From JANSWY01 sp965243755 (lineage in GTDB: Bacteria; Bacteroidota; Bacteroidia; Cytophagales; Cyclobacteriaceae), in assembly GCA_965243755.1 (NCBI GenBank), contig CBDEVW010000002.1, positions 806,001-870,000 on the forward strand: 64,000 nucleotides of DNA, read 5' to 3'. The translations under genes and the position numbers were made by a program. Below are positions 61,201 to 64,000 of the stretch, piece after piece; position 1 is the first letter of the stretch; every line of letters starts with the position of its first letter. The notes under the pieces are model-generated. The model saw nothing but the letters and a program-made list of their open reading frames with translations. It was not told the DNA's origin and made no database searches.

Positions 61201-64000
61201 CGAACAAGCCCTATTACTGGACGGGTCGAATGACTATGTGCTTCTTGATGGAGAGGATCCTTACAATTTTGGAGCGTATGGGGACTTTACCATTGCTACC
61301 TGGTTTAAATCTGATGGTGGACAGGTAACATCCCAGCAGGCGTTTTTCAATAAGTATTATGACAGTAAACGAATATTTGCTGGGATTGCTTCAGGGGGAT
61401 TACTAAAACTACAATTAGTTGATGAGTCGGGTAATACATCGACTCTGCTGACGACCGAAAGGTATGATGACGGGTATTGGCACCATGTGGCATTCGTGGC
61501 TGATCGTGATGGAAATGCCCAGATATTCGTAGATGGTAGTCTGGAAAATGAAATGGCTTTTGCCACTATTGGCAATGTCAACAATATCGGTCAGGCGAGA
61601 ATTGGTTCTTTGCAGGATAACACACAATTTTTTGACGGTTCATTAGATGATTTTAGAATTTACAACAGAACACTCACCGCCAGCCAGGTAGAAGAGATAG
61701 CACCAAACTATTACTCCTCATCCCCGGCAAATGGGTACGATGCTGCAGCTATTGATACCAATATTGAAATTGAGTTCGGTAGGCCTGTAAGCGCGGCAAC
61801 TGCTATTGCCGATAACTTTTCAATTACCGGATCATCATCAGGAACAGTGACATTTGCAGTGTCAGGTGGGGATAGCAGAGTAATTACATTAAACCCTGAT
61901 GCTGATTTCGCAATGGACGAGCAAATAACAGTTACGTTTTCCAACCTCCAAACCATGAGCGGTGCATCGATTGACGATGACAGCATTAAGTTTGAAACGA
62001 CTGGTGTCAGCAAAGGGATGGTCGCTTTTTATCCATTCAATGGCAATGCGAATAACGAGGTGTCCAATGACTTTCATGGAACCGTGGTAGGGGCAACACT
62101 CACTGGTGATAAAGACAGCAATGCAGATCAGGCTTATTCTCTGGATGGTAACTCCACAATTACATTTGGAGACCTGCCGCTGGCTGATGGATCATTTTCA
62201 GTTTCTTTTTGGCTAAATGTTCCGGAATTGACTCAGGACATTGGTCACAGAGTACTGTCTAAGAGAAGCTCATGTACCGTTGGCCAATTCTTTGATATTC
62301 AGTTGACCAACTCAACCTCTCAGGGAGGATATTGGATATCCATCGAAATGAGAGATGACAATACCAACAATACTACTGGCAGTGTTGGGACATTACTTCC
62401 TGGAGCAAATCAATGGGTACACGTGAGTTTTGTAAAGGATAATAATGATGCGACCACAAAAGTTTATGTAGACGGTTCGCAAACTAATTCTGCTGCATGG
62501 GCTGGTGGAGCTACGCAATTGACGGTATCCAATGATGCCAATTTAGGAGTGGCAACCTCACCTTGTGTAAATGGTAGCTCAGTTTTAAGATACAATGGAA
62601 TCATAGACGACATCAGAGTATACGACAGAAGCCTGAGTGCTGATGAAGCAGCAGCCATTCCTAATTTTACTGTAACAAGACCGACACTAACCGGTACAAT
62701 TGCCGACCAGGAGATTGCGGAGGACAATGGACCAACCATGATCGCCGATCTTGATACTGTCTTTAGTGCTTCCGGAAATGTGAAATACACTTCTTCCAGT
62801 GATAATGACAGCATCAGCACATGGGTTGAAAACAATGAACTATATGTGCAAGGAGACGATGATTACTTCGGTAGCGCTTTGATAGAAGTAAGAGCATTCA
62901 ACGGACTTGCAACTACAATAGAATTTAATTTGACAGTTAATGCAGTCAATGATGCTCCGGTTGTCAGTGCAAGCGGCGACCTGGAACTGGAAGAAGATTT
63001 TGTGGGAACCCAACAGGTTCAGTTCTCAGCAACCCAACCAGACAATGAATCAGATCAGACGATTACTTATAGTATTTCACCTGACCCATCTACCGTAACA
63101 TTTGTAAATGTATCTCTGGACGAATCTACCGGTATTGTTTCAGTATCAGCAGTAGAAAATGCGTCAGGTACACAAATATTTACAGTAACTGCAAATGACG
63201 GTCAGAGTGAAAATGCCAGTGGAGAAAGTACCGCAACTATTACCGTAGCTGCAGTAAATGATGCGCCAGCATTTGAATTATCGGTTGAGACTGTTGCGTT
63301 AAGTATGAATTTTGCTGGTACTGAAACCATTTCATTGACGGACTTGTCACCCACTGATGAAACGGAAGCAATTACCTATACCATATCACCTGAAACCGTA
63401 AGCTTTGCCAATGTTTCTATCGATGCAGCAACTGGCGAAATAAGCATAACTGCCGTTGCGGATGGTACAGGTGAGCAAGAGTTTACTGTTACTGCCAATG
63501 ATGGACAATCCGTGAACAACGAGTACAGTGCAACATTTACCTTAAGCGTGATCGAAAACAACCCTCCGGAAGTGGTTACGCAAATTGCCGATGCTTCTAT
63601 TGATGAAGACGGTTCGTTGGTATTAACCAGTGATATCACCGCTTTATTTACCGATGCTGATGGTGACGCATTGACTTACGAAGTGAGTTCTGATACTTCA
63701 GGAGTTGTACCAACCATTGATGGAAATGCCATCAACATCTCCACAGCAGCAAATTATAATGGGACAGCAGTGATTTCAATAAGCGCTTCAGACGGAGCTG
63801 CTACCACTACTGATGAGGTTTCAATAACTGTGAATGCAATCAATGATGCACCAGAAGTTGCAGGTACACTTGGCAATCAGACTGCACTTGAGGATCAGGC
63901 ATTCTCGTTGACACTAGATGCCAGTTTATTCAGCGATGTTGATGGTGACGAACTGACCATTACAGCTTCCGGGACACCAGCTTGGTTAACATTCGACAGT
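58205..64000 (+). CDS. Giant secreted protein with alternating LamG and SbsA-type Ig domains, then cadherin-like repeats (3'-truncated by window)
   Basis: The frame is open from the ATG at 58205 to the window end (1,932 codons), with a signal peptide ending SSYGLIAQ. Domain order by DNA position: LamG1 58.27-58.92 kb; Big_5 58.93-59.23; LamG2 59.24-59.86; Big_5 59.86-60.17; LamG3 60.17-60.79; Big_5 60.79-61.09; LamG4 61.09-61.71; Big_5 61.71-62.01; LamG5 62.02-62.65; then cadherin-like/tandem-95 repeats with AVNDAPV joints (62.67 kb on). LamG2 and LamG4 resemble each other closely (TSQQAF, FAGIA, GSLDDFRIYNRTL), as do LamG1, 3 and 5. The function is probably adhesion or glycan binding at the cell surface. 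A type IX secretion tail may lie beyond the window. Confidence 0.92.
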   Translation, partial: MKKLITLLLISISSYGLIAQDTASDLLVHYALDGDAVDATGSGIDGTITGATFVEGYDGTAGGALSFDGVDDEAIFGDMALAAESYTISFWIKIPEVAVSSTGYAILSKREVCTTGNFFDIRYYNSETLGYAIGFEQRSDPNGNTGSVNTLTYTSPEVWTHIAFVKDNSTTTSRAYINGRLVSEADWANTGTISMDNDASLGIATTPCLTQSTISPFNGTIDDIRLYTRALTAEDLQSLTNFTVNDTYPSDGATAASLSSDVVINFNKSLDETTVNNTNIVVTGSTSGTLSPTFSGGTTDELILAFADGLPENEEITVSLSNVQSSGGETLETTSFSFTTGTLDQSLLAHFPFDGTTDDASDNALSFDIVSGTTFSADRLGAQDSALSFDGNGDYLSMNDNNIFDFGTYEDFTISTWFKASGGAVTSQQAFYNKFSSNRRVFAGIAAGGQLKFQISGYYDVSTVLLTTDSYDDGFWHHAAFVADRTGSMKIYVNGALVDEATIERVNVDNTGAIRIGALQDNTQYFNGSLDDFRIYNRTLSDTEVSDLAPFYFSPLPAPGSETARKDANIEIEFSKKISTATAIASNFEVTGSKSGTVTVAVTGGDSRKITLDPETDFQLDEQVTVSFSNLLSDQGETIANDSFSFETADINKGLIAWYPFDGDATNAASDEYDATVVGATLIADEAGNANAAYSFDGDDYMNIGTMDLMKSSFSYGFWMKRDENEEATVIISQRPFCNASQFNQVTSGYSTATGKINVAFTVTKSTYDPKSVAFQITPGEWTHVMMVADASDNELRAYKNGVLVDTEAIDASYFTSFEETIGIGTGNACINVDGRIRHTGDLDDVRIYPRAVQEEEIKKLSDFRLEGKNIINGGQNIAVSKPLILDFNETIAQTGTITVEGTTSGTISTTNTFSNDTLMIKADNDWPFDETILITVENLEASNGELLSFEYEFSTTSLAASLITHFTFDGEAVDNSSFALGATLQNGAAFGKDRLKTDEQALLLDGSNDYVLLDGEDPYNFGAYGDFTIATWFKSDGGQVTSQQAFFNKYYDSKRIFAGIASGGLLKLQLVDESGNTSTLLTTERYDDGYWHHVAFVADRDGNAQIFVDGSLENEMAFATIGNVNNIGQARIGSLQDNTQFFDGSLDDFRIYNRTLTASQVEEIAPNYYSSSPANGYDAAAIDTNIEIEFGRPVSAATAIADNFSITGSSSGTVTFAVSGGDSRVITLNPDADFAMDEQITVTFSNLQTMSGASIDDDSIKFETTGVSKGMVAFYPFNGNANNEVSNDFHGTVVGATLTGDKDSNADQAYSLDGNSTITFGDLPLADGSFSVSFWLNVPELTQDIGHRVLSKRSSCTVGQFFDIQLTNSTSQGGYWISIEMRDDNTNNTTGSVGTLLPGANQWVHVSFVKDNNDATTKVYVDGSQTNSAAWAGGATQLTVSNDANLGVATSPCVNGSSVLRYNGIIDDIRVYDRSLSADEAAAIPNFTVTRPTLTGTIADQEIAEDNGPTMIADLDTVFSASGNVKYTSSSDNDSISTWVENNELYVQGDDDYFGSALIEVRAFNGLATTIEFNLTVNAVNDAPVVSASGDLELEEDFVGTQQVQFSATQPDNESDQTITYSISPDPSTVTFVNVSLDESTGIVSVSAVENASGTQIFTVTANDGQSENASGESTATITVAAVNDAPAFELSVETVALSMNFAGTETISLTDLSPTDETEAITYTISPETVSFANVSIDAATGEISITAVADGTGEQEFTVTANDGQSVNNEYSATFTLSVIENNPPEVVTQIADASIDEDGSLVLTSDITALFTDADGDALTYEVSSDTSGVVPTIDGNAINISTAANYNGTAVISISASDGAATTTDEVSITVNAINDAPEVAGTLGNQTALEDQAFSLTLDASLFSDVDGDELTITASGTPAWLTFDS

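Overview
The window looks like a chromosome segment of a free-living, probably marine, Bacteroidota bacterium of the Cytophagales type. The evidence is a SusC/SusD pair, a DUF4270 lipoprotein, a SecA with a large insertion and no C-terminal zinc finger, a Rho with a long charged insert, a saproxanthin-type carotenoid set with CruF, and repeated TAnnTTTG promoter elements, which are the Bacteroidota -7 box. No rRNA, tRNA, CRISPR array, prophage or insertion sequence was found. No stretch longer than about 270 bases lacks a gene.

Layout. 1-5.7 kb: the end of a SusC receptor, SusD, a FabH-like ketosynthase, a stand-alone NUMOD4/HNH endonuclease gene and a type I pullulanase lipoprotein. 6.4-13.1 kb: a leftward carotenoid block (ECF sigma, crtI, crtB, lycopene cyclase, ispH, crtZ) preceded by a cluster of inverted repeats and by a CarH-like B12-binding MerR regulator with cruF. 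13.1-31 kb: housekeeping genes (serS, rho, gltX, ridA, glmS, a truncated starch-synthase-like gene, panC-panD, heptose nucleotidyltransferase domain, metallopeptidase, acyl-CoA dehydrogenase) and an AraC regulator. 31-41.4 kb: Na/Pi symporter, M20 hydrolase, SPOR lipoprotein, secA, dapF, rplS, and rpsP-rimM-trmD. 41.6-47.5 kb: the 2-oxoglutarate dehydrogenase operon sucA-sucB-(54-residue membrane peptide)-lpd. 48-52.4 kb: glpD and a TonB-dependent receptor. 52.4-55.6 kb: a leftward cluster of WYL regulator, AlkC-type DNA glycosylase, a small ferredoxin-like-fold protein and a GyrI-like protein, with a shared palindrome ahead of two of the genes. 55.7-64 kb: a transglutaminase-like/TPR protein, a MORN-repeat lipoprotein, and the first 1,932 codons of a giant secreted protein with alternating LamG and SbsA-type Ig domains followed by cadherin-like repeats; it runs off the window.

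The two most system-like regions are the following. (1) The carotenoid block combines a putative B12/light sensor, an autocistronic ECF sigma factor and an array of TTGTTTAA/TTAAACAA inverted repeats, two pairs of which have identical 16-bp spacing and a 44-bp period. (2) The WYL-AlkC-ABM-GyrI cluster pairs a helix-sparing DNA glycosylase with a GyrI-like protein, a family that includes hydrolases of DNA-alkylating natural products. It may be a small inducible defence against genotoxic alkylators. Both functional readings are inferences from domain content and DNA motifs.
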